DNA from: CBINFS01 sp966250015
GTDB taxonomy: Bacteria > Bacteroidota > Rhodothermia > Rhodothermales > DASSAV01
DNA: 64,000 bases
Assembly: GCA_966250015.1 (NCBI GenBank)
Contig: CBINFS010000008.1
Span: 1-64,000 of the forward strand
Reading direction: 5' to 3'
The first letter of the stretch is position 1. The number at the start of each line of letters is the position of its first letter. A model generated the notes under the pieces. It ran no database searches and was not told where the DNA came from. It worked only from the letters and a program-made list of their open reading frames with translations. Positions 28,757 through 38,459 of this stretch are shown one piece after another. The position numbers and the translations under genes were made by a program.

Positions 28757-29093
28757 AGGCACGTAAGCGGTGGAGAAGGTCTAAGACTGGTTTTGCTGAA
28801 CCGATAAGAGAAGGAATCGAAAAGCCGTTAAACCCATTCTGTTACAAAATACGCTTCGCGAAGGACGATAGTCTAAAAAGAACCCCGCCGGGCCAGGATT
28901 ATACTCATCAGAATGCATTCATTTTCTTAATTTCCGGGTTGATTGTGTTTTGGGATCCGGTATCATGTACGTTGAACCGGAGAACGCCGGTTCCATTCTC
29001 CCACGTTGTCATACACTCGGAAAACGTGAAGTCCACCTTGTTCCTAGTATTAGTGCAGGCACTCCTTCCTCATCACATACCGATTTAATTGTC
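28757..29093. other. Divergent intergenic region, no gene seen
   Basis: These 337 bases separate the minus-strand potassium channel from the plus-strand GH5 gene. No coding sequence, RNA or strong repeat is visible. Promoters for both genes must lie here, but I could not pick a convincing -7/-33 pair. Confidence 0.4.
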
Positions 29094-30119
29094 ATGTATA
29101 AAAGACTTCTGGTGTTATTGATTGGGTCCGTTTCCCTGCTTGCTCTATTCAATAGCGAAGCATTTTGCCAAAATACCAGCGCTTCGCTGCCCCCAATCAG
29201 AGTGGAAGGCAATAAATTCGTGGACCCCGACGGCGCTCAGGTCATCTTCAGGGGCGTGTCGTTTTCCGATCCTGATAAACTGGAAAAGGACGGGCACTGG
29301 AACAAAGCCTATTTTCAAGAGGCAAAAAACTGGGGCGCCAACATCGTACGGTTTCCGGTTCACCCCAGCGCATGGCGGGCGCGCGGCCCTGAAAACTACC
29401 TCAAATTGCTCGACCAGGGTATACAGTGGGCTGAAGAGGTCGGATTGTACGTGATAATCGACTGGCATTCGATTGGAAACCTCCAGACCGAGCTCTTCCA
29501 GCACCCGATGTACAACACCACCAAAACGGAGACCTTCCAGTTCTGGAAAACGATGGCGGAGCGCTATGCCGGCAATCACGTCGTGCCCTTCTTCGAACTG
29601 TTCAACGAGCCGACCAACTACAACGGTACGCTCGGTAGGATCTCGTGGGAAGAGCATAAAAAGATGATGGAAGACCTCATCTACATCATTTATGCTCACG
29701 ACGACACAAAAATACCGCTGGTTGCGGGGTTCAACTGGGCGTACGACCTGACGCCCGTGCAGTTCAGCCCGATCGAGTTTCCGGGTGTGGCGTACGTAAC
29801 ACATCCTTATCCGCAAAAACGCCCGGCGCCGTGGGAAGGACACTGGGAAAGGGATTTTGGATTTGTAGCCGATAGTTATCCGGTCATCGCTACCGAATTC
29901 GGGTTCGTCAAGGAAGACGAGCGAGGGGCGCACGTGCCGGTCATTGGCGACGAAACGTACGGAGAGGCCATCATAGACTACTTCAACAAAAAGGGAATTT
30001 CGTGGACAGCGTGGGTATTTGATCCCAACTGGGCTCCTCCTCTTTTCGACGACTGGAGCTTCACGCCCACCCGACAGGGACGGTTCTTCCGGGAAAAGAT
30101 GACGCAGCTCAACCGCTGA
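29094..30119 (+). CDS. GH5-family glycoside hydrolase, secreted
   Basis: A 341-residue enzyme from the ATG at 29094, which begins a clear signal peptide ending near EAFCQN; an earlier in-frame ATG adds 48 residues without signal character. The domain opens with VDPDGAQVIFRGVSFSDP. The acid/base is Glu172 in FELFNEP and the nucleophile is Glu268 in VIATEFG. THPYP and IIDWHS supply other active-site strands. It is a beta-glycanase, possibly of an endoglucanase or mannanase subfamily. It precedes the GH78-like gene on the same strand. Confidence 0.9.
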   Translation: MYKRLLVLLIGSVSLLALFNSEAFCQNTSASLPPIRVEGNKFVDPDGAQVIFRGVSFSDPDKLEKDGHWNKAYFQEAKNWGANIVRFPVHPSAWRARGPENYLKLLDQGIQWAEEVGLYVIIDWHSIGNLQTELFQHPMYNTTKTETFQFWKTMAERYAGNHVVPFFELFNEPTNYNGTLGRISWEEHKKMMEDLIYIIYAHDDTKIPLVAGFNWAYDLTPVQFSPIEFPGVAYVTHPYPQKRPAPWEGHWERDFGFVADSYPVIATEFGFVKEDERGAHVPVIGDETYGEAIIDYFNKKGISWTAWVFDPNWAPPLFDDWSFTPTRQGRFFREKMTQLNR

Positions 30120-30284
30120 TCTCGCCATCTGCTCTTACCGAAGCTCTACTTCGCATCACGAGCCCAGATTGTATGAATCCGCCCGGATACGGCACCCTGG
30201 CGTAGTGACTGCGTGCGTTTCCTTCGTCTTCCTGGTATAACTAGCAGTCTATCGTCGAAATACGTCCTAACCAGCTTCAAAGAT

Positions 30285-32660
30285 ATGTATCGAATCGGGT
30301 TACTCTGCCTCTCCGTATTGTTTGCCTGTAACGTGCTCGCTCAGAGAGCCAAGATAAACCCGCAACTGCTGGACGGGTACTGGCCTGCGTACTGGATCAC
30401 AGATGGCGGGGCCTCACCGTACGACTATGGCGTTTACCACTTCCGAAAAAGCTTCACCCTTGCAGAAAAGCCGGATCGATTCGTCGTTCACGTTTCGGCG
30501 GATAACCGGTACAAGCTGTACGTCAACGGAGTAAAAGTCAGCTCCGGTCCGGCTCAGGGTGACCTTCGAAACTGGCGCTACGAGACGGTAGACATTGCCG
30601 AGCATCTTAAGCCGGGCAAAAATACGTTGGCGGCCGTGGTGTGGAACGGGGGTGAATACCGCCCAATGGCCCAGATAACCCATCGGACCGCATTCCTTCT
30701 CCAGGGGGATACCGAAGCTGAAGCGGAAGTGAACTCGAACGAAGGCTGGGGCGTGCTCCGAAACGAAGCTTACGCACCGGTTACCTTCCTCGACAATGAT
30801 CCCCGCCTGCAATGGAACTACTACGTGGCGGGTGCACTCGATAGTCTACAAGCCTCGAAGTACCCCTGGGGATGGGAGCTTCCCGATTTCGACGATTCCG
30901 GGTGGAAAAAAGCTGCCCAGCTCGACCGTGCGGCAACCCCGGAGATGGAAAGCCACCAGAAATGGCGCGTAGTTCCGAGCCCTGTGCCGCATCTTCTCGA
31001 ACAACCACAGCGCTTTGCGCGTCTGGCACGGACCGATTTACCGGGCGCAACCGATGCCTTCCTGCACGGTGGGGCTCCGCTCGAGGTACCGCCTCACACC
31101 CGTGGGACCATTCTCGTCGACCAGGGCTACGTAACGACCGGCTATCCCGAGCTTACGGTCAGCGGCGGAGAGGGCAGCACGGTTCGGCTGGTTTATTCAG
31201 AAGCACTTTACGACGCACAGTTCAAAAAAGGACATCGGGACGAGGTCGAGGGGAAATCGATCATGGGCGTTTACGACGTCTTCATGCCGGACGGTGGTTC
31301 GTCGCGCACGTTCATTCCGCTGTGGGTGAGGACCTTCCGCTGGGTTCAGATCGAGGTCGAAACAGCCGATGAACCCCTCAGAATAGATGATTTTTCAAGC
31401 GTCTACACGCGCTATCCGGCCGATCTGACGGCCACGTATGAAAGCGGAGACGAATCGATACAAAAGATTTGGGAGACTTCCTGGCGAACCCTCGAGGCGG
31501 GGGCGCAGGACGTTTTCGTTAGCGACCTTTACTGGGAGCGAATCCAGTACGTTGGAGACACCAAAGTCCAGGCGCTCGCATGGTTGTACGCAACCGGCGA
31601 TGACGTCCTTTACCGCCAGGCTCTCGAACAGTTCGACCAGTCACGCATCCCCTCCGGTCTCACCCTGAGCCGGTACCCTGTCAGCCTCGAGCAGCGAACA
31701 CCGCTGTATTCATTGGTCTGGATCACCATGGTTCACGATCTCTGGATGCACCGGGACGACGACGCCTTCTTCCGGCAGTTCCTTCCCGGAATCCAACAGG
31801 TGCTCGGCTTTTTCGAACGCCGACTCAACGACCAGGGCCTGATCGGACCTCTCCCCGGCCTGGATTTCGTTGACTGGGACTACTTCGAAAGACGCAGCGA
31901 AATCATCAGGAATGAGGGCAGAACCGGCCTCGCCGTTCACAGCCTGTTTTACGCCTACGCACTGGACAAGGCAGCCGAGCTGTTTGACCATTTCGGCCAG
32001 TCGTACGAAGCCGAGTCGTACCGAGAGAAAGCAAAGGCCGTCAAACAGGCTGTGTACGAGCTGTGCTACGATCCCGCAAAAGGATTCTTTGCCGACTCTC
32101 CTTCGAAACAGTACTTCAGTCAGCACGCAAACGTGCTGGCCGTATTGACAAATGCTGTCGCTCCGGAAAAGCAAGCAGACTTGCTGAAGCGGACGTTGCA
32201 GGACGAGTCCCTCTTGCGGCTTCAGCTCTATTTCCGCTTTTACCTGGGACGCGCCCTGAACAAAACGGGGTTGAGTGACCTGTACGTCGACATGCTCGGT
32301 CCGTGGGAGCGGATGATCGCGATGGGAATGACGACCTTTGGTGAGCTGGATGGTGAGCCGCGGTCAGAATGCCATCCCTGGAGCGCCAGCCCTACGTATG
32401 AGCTGCTGGCTTCCGTCGCCGGCATCGAGCCTGCTGAACCCGGCTTCAAAAGCGTACGGATCGCTCCCTCGCTGGGACGGCTCGAACGGATCCGGGCTTC
32501 CCTCCTGCACCCGAAAGGCACGATCGAAGTGTCTCTCGAACGCGCGGGAGCAGAAGGCATCACCGGATCCGTTCGGTTACCGGATGGCCTCACCGGCTCG
32601 TTTCACTGGAACGACAAGGTGATCGAGCTAAAGGGCGGAGAGCAAACGATCAACTTGTGA
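30285..32660 (+). CDS. GH78-like alpha-L-rhamnosidase
   Basis: A 791-residue secreted protein from the ATG at 30285, which gives a signal peptide ending near VLAQRA. N-terminal beta-sandwich domains (about 20-370) include FVVHVSADNRYKLYVNG, typical of the Bac_rhamnosid_N region. The (alpha/alpha)6 catalytic barrel contains VSDLYWERIQYVGDT, which matches the ERxxYxGD active-site signature. A C-terminal beta domain ends the protein (KGTIEVSLER). The family releases alpha-L-rhamnose from plant or algal glycans. It follows the GH5 gene by 165 nt and probably shares its regulation. Confidence 0.85.
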   Translation: MYRIGLLCLSVLFACNVLAQRAKINPQLLDGYWPAYWITDGGASPYDYGVYHFRKSFTLAEKPDRFVVHVSADNRYKLYVNGVKVSSGPAQGDLRNWRYETVDIAEHLKPGKNTLAAVVWNGGEYRPMAQITHRTAFLLQGDTEAEAEVNSNEGWGVLRNEAYAPVTFLDNDPRLQWNYYVAGALDSLQASKYPWGWELPDFDDSGWKKAAQLDRAATPEMESHQKWRVVPSPVPHLLEQPQRFARLARTDLPGATDAFLHGGAPLEVPPHTRGTILVDQGYVTTGYPELTVSGGEGSTVRLVYSEALYDAQFKKGHRDEVEGKSIMGVYDVFMPDGGSSRTFIPLWVRTFRWVQIEVETADEPLRIDDFSSVYTRYPADLTATYESGDESIQKIWETSWRTLEAGAQDVFVSDLYWERIQYVGDTKVQALAWLYATGDDVLYRQALEQFDQSRIPSGLTLSRYPVSLEQRTPLYSLVWITMVHDLWMHRDDDAFFRQFLPGIQQVLGFFERRLNDQGLIGPLPGLDFVDWDYFERRSEIIRNEGRTGLAVHSLFYAYALDKAAELFDHFGQSYEAESYREKAKAVKQAVYELCYDPAKGFFADSPSKQYFSQHANVLAVLTNAVAPEKQADLLKRTLQDESLLRLQLYFRFYLGRALNKTGLSDLYVDMLGPWERMIAMGMTTFGELDGEPRSECHPWSASPTYELLASVAGIEPAEPGFKSVRIAPSLGRLERIRASLLHPKGTIEVSLERAGAEGITGSVRLPDGLTGSFHWNDKVIELKGGEQTINL

Positions 32661-32670
32661 CGCTGGCTGC

Positions 32671-34089
32671 CTAGCGCTTAGACGTATTGCTTACGAACAA
32701 ATTATCCGGATCGTAACGCGCCTTAATTTCTTGTAGCCGGGCGTAGTTGTCTCCGAACGTCTTCCGGACGAGGTCGTCCCCTTCCTCGTAGAAGCCGGGG
32801 AAATTGAGATAGGCGCCTCCCGGCGAGTAGCGGGCCATGTCGGTGTAGAACTCCCGTACCCAGGTGACGTTTTCATCATCCGCTCCGGGATCGTCCCAGT
32901 TGGCCTCTATCCCCAGAAGATAGGGCGCGTCACGGCGGAAGAAGGCGGTTGCGTCCGGCGAAACGCGGGCGAACTGCCCGCCAAGCGCCCACATGTCCAC
33001 GGACGAAATGGGAGAAGGCCGCCTGAGCGAATAATCCATGATGACGCGGATGACGTCGTCATTCAACGAGCTCAAATAAATCGACTTCCAGTAGTAACGT
33101 CGGCCATTGGGATACTCGGGATCGAAAAGCTTCTGAGCGGCCAGGAAGGGCATAACACTGCTGAGGTCTGCGATGGGGGTCGTGATCTGCCGCAACGGTT
33201 GGACGACTCGCTCGCCTTCCTCAGGAGCACCCGCATAGCACGATGCGATCACGACAACCTGCGCGCCGCGGTGTTCTTCAGGAATCGGCTCTTCATGCGG
33301 AGCACTCCAGAAGATTGCGATAGCGCTAAGCTCGTCGGGCGCGCCCTCCATGAATTCGCGGAAGAACGTGAGTACCCGCTGCCCCTCACTGGCCGGGTAC
33401 ATGACCAGCCCAAAAAAGACGTCGGGGCCAACGGGATGGATCTTGAACTCGAACGAAGTCACGACCCCGAAGCCACATCCTCCTCCTCTAAGCGCCCAGA
33501 ACACGTCCGGATGGTTCTGTTCATCAACCTGGAGAACCGTACCATCGGCAGTGACCACGTCGGCCGAAACCAGGTTATCCGAGGTAAGGCCATACTTACG
33601 GGTCAGGAAGCCCATCCCGCCATTCAAAGAGAGACCGGCGACACCGGTAGCGGATACCACGCCCACGGGCACCGCCATACCGAAAAGCTGCGTCTGCCGA
33701 TCGAGGTCGCCAAGTCTCGCCCCTCCCTCTGCCCGAACCGTGCCTTTTTGCTGATCCACGCGTACAGAACGCATCCGTGACAGGTCGATGACCAGACAAC
33801 CATCGGAAACAGCGGAGCCCGCCACGTTGTGGCCTCCGCCGCGAACGCTGATTTGCAGGTTGTGTTGTCGCGCATAGTTAACGGCCGACACGACGTCAGC
33901 AACACCCTGACATTGGACGATGAGCGCAGGATGCCGGTCGATCATACCGTTCCACACGCGGCGATACTCATCGTAGCCTTCTACACCGGGTGTGCAGATT
34001 GTACCCAACAGACTTGATCTTAACGTGTCGAGCGTGTTGTTGCTGGCGGTGGTGTATGCACTGTTTCCAACCTCTTTCTCGGCTTCCAT
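32671..34089 (-). CDS. FAD-linked oxidase with BBE C-terminus
   Basis: A flavoprotein of about 472 residues in the berberine-bridge/6-hydroxynicotine oxidase group. The PF01565-type FAD domain has SVRGGGHNVAGSAV, whose His is the usual covalent FAD attachment, then GVVSATGVAGLSLNGGMGFL and ALRGGGCGFGVVTSFE. The second cysteine tether of bicovalent members is not seen. A BBE tail (LQEIKARYDPDNLF) closes the protein. The ATG at 34089 is preceded by GGAGG at 8 nt and is better than the upstream ATG at 34122. It oxidises an alcohol, sugar or amine; the substrate is unknown. Confidence 0.88.
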   Translation of the reverse strand: MEAEKEVGNSAYTTASNNTLDTLRSSLLGTICTPGVEGYDEYRRVWNGMIDRHPALIVQCQGVADVVSAVNYARQHNLQISVRGGGHNVAGSAVSDGCLVIDLSRMRSVRVDQQKGTVRAEGGARLGDLDRQTQLFGMAVPVGVVSATGVAGLSLNGGMGFLTRKYGLTSDNLVSADVVTADGTVLQVDEQNHPDVFWALRGGGCGFGVVTSFEFKIHPVGPDVFFGLVMYPASEGQRVLTFFREFMEGAPDELSAIAIFWSAPHEEPIPEEHRGAQVVVIASCYAGAPEEGERVVQPLRQITTPIADLSSVMPFLAAQKLFDPEYPNGRRYYWKSIYLSSLNDDVIRVIMDYSLRRPSPISSVDMWALGGQFARVSPDATAFFRRDAPYLLGIEANWDDPGADDENVTWVREFYTDMARYSPGGAYLNFPGFYEEGDDLVRKTFGDNYARLQEIKARYDPDNLFVSNTSKR

Positions 34090-34275
34090 CTTAATGCCTC
34101 CACTCACAATTGGGTTACACAACAGGTCACTTACGAGTAAAACCGTTCTCGATAGCCCGTCCGTGTTCGATACATACCAGACTTGAGAAGCAACGATGAC
34201 CCTGAGGCTTCAAGTTATTTCCGACTTGTTCTGCTGCACGAAGCCTATAGCGCAAAAAAATATACACCAGGGCCG

Positions 34276-34662
34276 CTAATCAACGTCAGATAGACCAAGC
34301 CAGCGTTTCGCCTCAGGTAGCGTTGAAAAGACCTGCCGTTCTCGTCCTTCGATTTGTGCCAGGGCGTTGATCATCCGGTAGATGTCCTGCTTTTTATCCT
34401 CAGAGACCAGAAAAGCCGTTTTCCCCGGACCCAACCTTGCCGTCCGCTTCCGGCTCAGCTCGGATACCCGTCTCATCTCCTCATCTGAAACGACGAGCTC
34501 CGTTATGCGCAATCCATCCCACAGCACGTTGAATCCCGGTTTCCAGGACGGGTCCTCCATGAGTGACTGCATTATGTGAAGCAACTCTTCGACGTCTACT
34601 GCACCGGAGACGTGTACCAAACCAAGATGTGAGTCTTCATAGACGGTCCGAGTGAATGCCAT
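34276..34662 (-). CDS. SpoIIAA/STAS-like protein
   Basis: A 128-residue cytoplasmic protein with alternating strands and helices: LGLVHVSGAVDVEELLHIMQ, FNVLWDGLRITELVVSDEEM and KTAFLVSEDKKQDIYRMI. This resembles the STAS/SpoIIAA-like fold. GGAGG lies about 8 nt before the ATG. Proteins of this type are often lipid- or partner-binding regulators, but nothing specific is indicated here. It stands alone on the minus strand. Confidence 0.65.
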   Translation of the reverse strand: MAFTRTVYEDSHLGLVHVSGAVDVEELLHIMQSLMEDPSWKPGFNVLWDGLRITELVVSDEEMRRVSELSRKRTARLGPGKTAFLVSEDKKQDIYRMINALAQIEGRERQVFSTLPEAKRWLGLSDVD

Positions 34663-34768
34663 AGCCTGCCCTCCATTTCCAAAAACCTCCGCACAGACCG
34701 GTTGTAAATCGGATGAAGATTTTTACAGACGGATTTACGCGCGTTTGACGTACCGATAACGCACTGGT

Positions 34769-34909
34769 CTATTGAAAAAAAACTTTGTCTCCGGCGAAAT
34801 AGATCCTCACGAGGTACAGCTCGTACGTTTCACCTTCGGTATGGTTGGTACTGGACGACTTCCTGTCCAGGTCGTAAGTTGTCGTGAGTGTTTGGCCCCA
34901 AACGACCCG
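34769..34909 (-). pseudogene. Possible remnant of a T9SS sorting domain
   Basis: A minus-strand frame ends with ETYELYLVRIYFAGDKVFFQ and a stop, which resembles the closing strands of type IX sorting domains (compare GVYLVRIRVGEQVV in the GH26 protein). No upstream cargo sequence or usual PNP motif can be followed, and it lies in the promoter region of the ROK gene. The likeness is short and could be chance. Confidence 0.25.
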
Positions 34910-34944
34910 TGGGGTGCCTGTCTGACTGACTACCAAATAATGAA

Positions 34945-35982
34945 ATGAGCACAGCAAAGCCCGTATTTATCGGCACCGATAGTGGTGCAACGACATCGAA
35001 AGTGGGTGCGGTCTGGGGAGATGGGAGCACTGTTTCAACGCGTCTGCTACAATGGCCAACCAACGCAAAAGACGGACCCGAAGCCGTCGTTCGAGGCTGG
35101 GTTGAGGCAGTCTCCGAGTACCTCGAGCAGAATCACCTGTCGTGGGATCAGGTTCATGGCGTCGGACTGGCTATTCCTGGGCCGTTCCAGCGATACGGTG
35201 TACTCGACAAGTCGGCCAACCTGCCGGATAGCTTTACGGGATTCGACGTACATACCGCTTACAGCAGCGCCCTTGCCGAACGGGCCGGACGGGCGGTTCC
35301 GCTCGTGATGGGAAACGACGGAGACCTTGGAGGAGTGGCTGAAGCACAACGTGTGCGTGGATCGAGCAAGGCCACCGTCGTGCTGTTGGCGCCGGGCTCC
35401 GGACTCGGATGTGCCTACGTGGGTCGGGATGGTCTTCCTTTATCCGGCGACACACTGGCCGGGATGGAAGGTGGGCACATGCCTGCGCCCCTGCAACTGC
35501 TCGACGTTCCACCTTACCCCTGCGGCTGTGGTCGTACCTGGGGGTGTTTCGAAGTTTACACCACCCTTTCCGGGCTCCCCTACCTGCTCGAGAGAAAACT
35601 GCCTGAGTATCCCGACCACGAGCTGGCGAAGTCAACTAAAAGTCCGAAAGAGAAGGCAATGGCGCTTCGTGACCTTGCCCAGAAGGGTGACCAGCTCGCG
35701 CTTGAAATCTTCGACTTTCAGGCGAAGGCCATGGGGCTACACGTCGCAAACCTCGCCATGGCGCTCGATCCGCAGTTCGTGGTGATTGGAGGCGGGCTCA
35801 TGGACCCCGAAGCCACAACCGAGGCGTTCCGTGCACGGTACCTCAATATCGTTCGTGAAACTGCAAAACCATATTTATGGCCTTCACAGCGGGCGCGTTT
35901 GAGCATCGTACCGGCGGTCCTGGGCGACCTTTCGCAGGCCATCGGCGCCGCACTCGTCGCCTTGTATCAAAACAGAGTGTAA
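34945..35982 (+). CDS. ROK family sugar kinase
   Basis: A 345-residue cytoplasmic kinase. The N-terminus FIGTDSGATTSKVGAVW is the first ATP phosphate loop. MGNDGDLGGVAEAQ carries the catalytic Asp. EGGHMPAP plus CGCGRTWGCFE is the ROK zinc site (GH and CxCGxxGCxE). VVIGGGLMD is the adenosine loop. Family members phosphorylate glucose, fructose, N-acetylglucosamine or N-acetylmannosamine. It would process sugars released by the nearby hydrolases. A strong terminator follows. Confidence 0.9.
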   Translation: MSTAKPVFIGTDSGATTSKVGAVWGDGSTVSTRLLQWPTNAKDGPEAVVRGWVEAVSEYLEQNHLSWDQVHGVGLAIPGPFQRYGVLDKSANLPDSFTGFDVHTAYSSALAERAGRAVPLVMGNDGDLGGVAEAQRVRGSSKATVVLLAPGSGLGCAYVGRDGLPLSGDTLAGMEGGHMPAPLQLLDVPPYPCGCGRTWGCFEVYTTLSGLPYLLERKLPEYPDHELAKSTKSPKEKAMALRDLAQKGDQLALEIFDFQAKAMGLHVANLAMALDPQFVVIGGGLMDPEATTEAFRARYLNIVRETAKPYLWPSQRARLSIVPAVLGDLSQAIGAALVALYQNRV

Positions 35983-36010
35983 CACCCGATTGGAATAGCA
36001 GCGTAGAAAA

Positions 36011-36050
36011 AAGGGGGTCCGGCAACTACTACATCGCCGGACCCCCTTTT
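36011..36050. terminator. Strong bidirectional terminator
   Basis: AAGGGGGTCCGGC pairs perfectly with GCCGGACCCCCTT around a 12-base loop, with A-rich sequence on the left and TTTTT on the right. It separates the convergent ROK kinase and DUF2911 genes and can serve both. Confidence 0.92.
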
Positions 36051-36068
36051 TAATAGATTGTCAGGGTA

Positions 36069-36677
36069 TTATTTGGTCCGTATCGGTATTTCGACCAATG
36101 TATTCTCCCAGCGAATCATCAGCGTTCGCCCCTCTTCGTCATCCGCAATGTTCATAGTGAGTGCCTCGTACGTAAGGTCGCTCTGCTGTGCGGGTACGGT
36201 GATCTCCATCACGTTCTTATCCTTGTACTTCTCGTACTCATATGCTCCCCACTGTCCCGGTTGTCCATTGACGATGATCGTCCAGTTGTCCCGTTGAGGG
36301 ATGGCAAAGAGCGTATAGGTGCCTGCCGGAAGCTCTTTACCCCCGAAGATGATGTTGCCGGTGGTGGTCAGTTCTGTGGCTTCGTTGGCGCCAAGCCGCC
36401 AGACAGTCCCGAATGGCACAACAGCCGTCGTATCCTCGCCGAAGATCTTGCGTGACTGGTTCGTCTGTGGATTCCGGATGCGGGGTGAGCCATAAGTGAT
36501 TTTGATGTAGGTGCCGTCGTCGAGCGTTGCCCTCGTCATTTCGAGGCGGCTTGGACGTTCCGGCGCCGCCCAGACGATCTGCCCCTGAGCCCGGGCAACG
36601 TCCGCAAATACCGACGATAGGACTAACAATACCAGAAGAGTGAATGGGACGGAAAAATAGCTGGCGTGTTTTTGCAT
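36069..36677 (-). CDS. DUF2911 family exported protein
   Basis: A 202-residue exported protein from the ATG at 36677, which gives a signal peptide ending near ARAQG. The mature part matches the DUF2911 pattern well: IKITYGSPRIRN, KIFGEDTTAVVPFG, WRLGANEATELTT, LPAGTYTLFAIP and QWGAYEYEKYKD. The family is common in Bacteroidota and related phyla; its biochemical role is not established. It ends just downstream of the shared terminator. Confidence 0.88.
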   Translation of the reverse strand: MQKHASYFSVPFTLLVLLVLSSVFADVARAQGQIVWAAPERPSRLEMTRATLDDGTYIKITYGSPRIRNPQTNQSRKIFGEDTTAVVPFGTVWRLGANEATELTTTGNIIFGGKELPAGTYTLFAIPQRDNWTIIVNGQPGQWGAYEYEKYKDKNVMEITVPAQQSDLTYEALTMNIADDEEGRTLMIRWENTLVEIPIRTK

Positions 36678-36812
36678 AGTTGCATTGAGGATGATGGTGG
36701 AATGGATCCCAGAAAACAACCTGTGCTCGTCTCTTCCGAACCTGATACCTCGGAACCCCAACCCGTTTCTCCAAGCCGTGTCGGGGTTCTTACATCCAAT
36801 CGGTACGGTCTT

Positions 36813-38144
36813 TCAAACCTGGAAAGGCGCACGCATCGGCCGGGTTAGCAGCTCCGAAGCTTCCGGATCGTCGACGAATTCCTCCCGCTCCGGATCCCAT
36901 TTCAACGAACGGCCGAGCCTCAGCGCGATTTCGCCCAGCAAGCAAACGGTCAGTGACCGGTAACCAATCTCAACGTCGGCGATCGGGCGATGCCGTTTCT
37001 TAACACAGTCGAGGAAGTCCTGCCGGTGGTCCACACTATCATACAAGTGGATCTCGTTCGGCTTGAGCTTGACTTCGAGCAGTTTGGGATCCGACGCCCA
37101 GATGTTGCCGCGATCGACTCCAACCCATCCCTCTGATCCGATGAACTGAACCATGCCCATGTGCGGACCAACCGTTTTGATCACCGGAACGCCGTTCGCA
37201 TAAATGAACGTCAGGTCTTCGTAATCGCTCCCTTCCGGATGGATCACTTCAACGGGTCCGCTGTGGTCCATTCCAAGCCCCCACTGCGCGATGTCGAAGT
37301 TGTGTGCTCCCCAGTCGCTGATATGGCCGGCTGAGTACTCACGCCACGAGCGCCAGGTACCTCCTTCCGTGTTGTAGCCTCCGCTCACGCGTTCGGGATG
37401 GTAGGGTGCTTCGGGAGCGTTTCCAAGCCACATTTCCATGTTGAAGCCGTCCGGCACCGGCGCTGCTCCGAGCGTGCAAGGTCTCGAAATGCCGCCGACG
37501 CGAGCGTAAACCTTTTGGATCTCACCAAGGTAACCGTTCCGGGCCAGTTCGCAGGCATGGCGGAAGTTGCCGTCCGACCGCTGCTGGCTACCCGTCTGGA
37601 AGACCCTGTCGTACTTCCTAATGGCCTCGACCATCTTTTTGCCTTCGTAGATGGTACGGGCAAGCGGTTTTTCGCTGTACATGTCCTTGCCCGCCTCCGC
37701 CGTTGCAATGGCCATGTAGGCGTGCCAGTGATCCGGCAGGGCAAGGCACATGGCATCGATGTCTTCACGTGCGAGGATCTCACGGAAATCCTCGTAAGCG
37801 GCGCAGCCCTCATACTTTCCCGAGTCCTCTTTACCCGCGTAATAGTTCTCCACGAACAAGCGGGCCGGCTCGCGCCCCATCGGACTGTTGCCGGCATAGT
37901 TGGTCCCTTCACGGTTGACGTCACACACGGCGACGACCTGTACTTCCGGTTTTGAAATGAACCCGTGAAGGTTGCCCGTGCCCATACTTCCCAGGCCTAT
38001 GAACCCCATTACGATCCGATCGCTTGGCGCCGGCCTGCCGGCTTTACCCAGCGCCGAAGCCGGAATAATGGTGGGGAAACCCGCGATTCCTGCGGCCAGG
38101 CCGAGACCCTTAACAAATTGACGTCTGCTGATACGGTGTGACAT
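36813..38144 (-). CDS. Gfo/Idh/MocA family oxidoreductase, Tat-exported
   Basis: A 443-residue protein from the ATG at 38144, which gives a twin-arginine signal (SRRQFVKGLGLAAG). The Rossmann domain follows with MGFIGLGSMGTGNLHGF and VVAVCDVN, then EKPLARTIYEGKKMVEA carrying the Lys of the EKP motif, and a C-terminal GFO_IDH_MocA domain (WGAHNFDIAQWGLGMD). Members oxidise or epimerise sugars with NAD(P). Tat export implies folding with cofactor in the cytoplasm before export. The sugar is unknown. It could act on products of the carbohydrate block. Confidence 0.9.
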   Translation of the reverse strand: MSHRISRRQFVKGLGLAAGIAGFPTIIPASALGKAGRPAPSDRIVMGFIGLGSMGTGNLHGFISKPEVQVVAVCDVNREGTNYAGNSPMGREPARLFVENYYAGKEDSGKYEGCAAYEDFREILAREDIDAMCLALPDHWHAYMAIATAEAGKDMYSEKPLARTIYEGKKMVEAIRKYDRVFQTGSQQRSDGNFRHACELARNGYLGEIQKVYARVGGISRPCTLGAAPVPDGFNMEMWLGNAPEAPYHPERVSGGYNTEGGTWRSWREYSAGHISDWGAHNFDIAQWGLGMDHSGPVEVIHPEGSDYEDLTFIYANGVPVIKTVGPHMGMVQFIGSEGWVGVDRGNIWASDPKLLEVKLKPNEIHLYDSVDHRQDFLDCVKKRHRPIADVEIGYRSLTVCLLGEIALRLGRSLKWDPEREEFVDDPEASELLTRPMRAPFQV

Positions 38145-38459
38145 GGTTTGATTCCCTTTGCAGGATTGACAACAAATGGTGGACGACGCTTTACCCAACG
38201 ATGTCGTAAACGAAGGGTAACCTATCTAATGCGACAACGTGCACTTCTTTCCAGTAGTGATATAAGGAAGAAAAATCATTAACAAAAAACCACACTCAAA
38301 AAGCTGCCTGATGCGTTTTTGCAGCTCTTCGGGAGTACCTTCTTGATAGTACCGTCTCTTCCACCCAGGCCAAACTCACCATAATGCCTTGACAGAGCCA
38401 CAACCCAGAACCATGGGACAACAGTTCGTCGGCCGCTCGTGGGCCGAGCGCGTACTGGA
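38145..38459. other. Intergenic region upstream of the tryptophanase remnant
   Basis: These 315 bases contain the presumed promoter of the Gfo/Idh/MocA gene. I searched the plus strand by eye for more of the tryptophanase found at 38460 and saw no further matching segments, so the rest of that gene appears deleted. No intact gene or RNA is visible. Confidence 0.4.
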
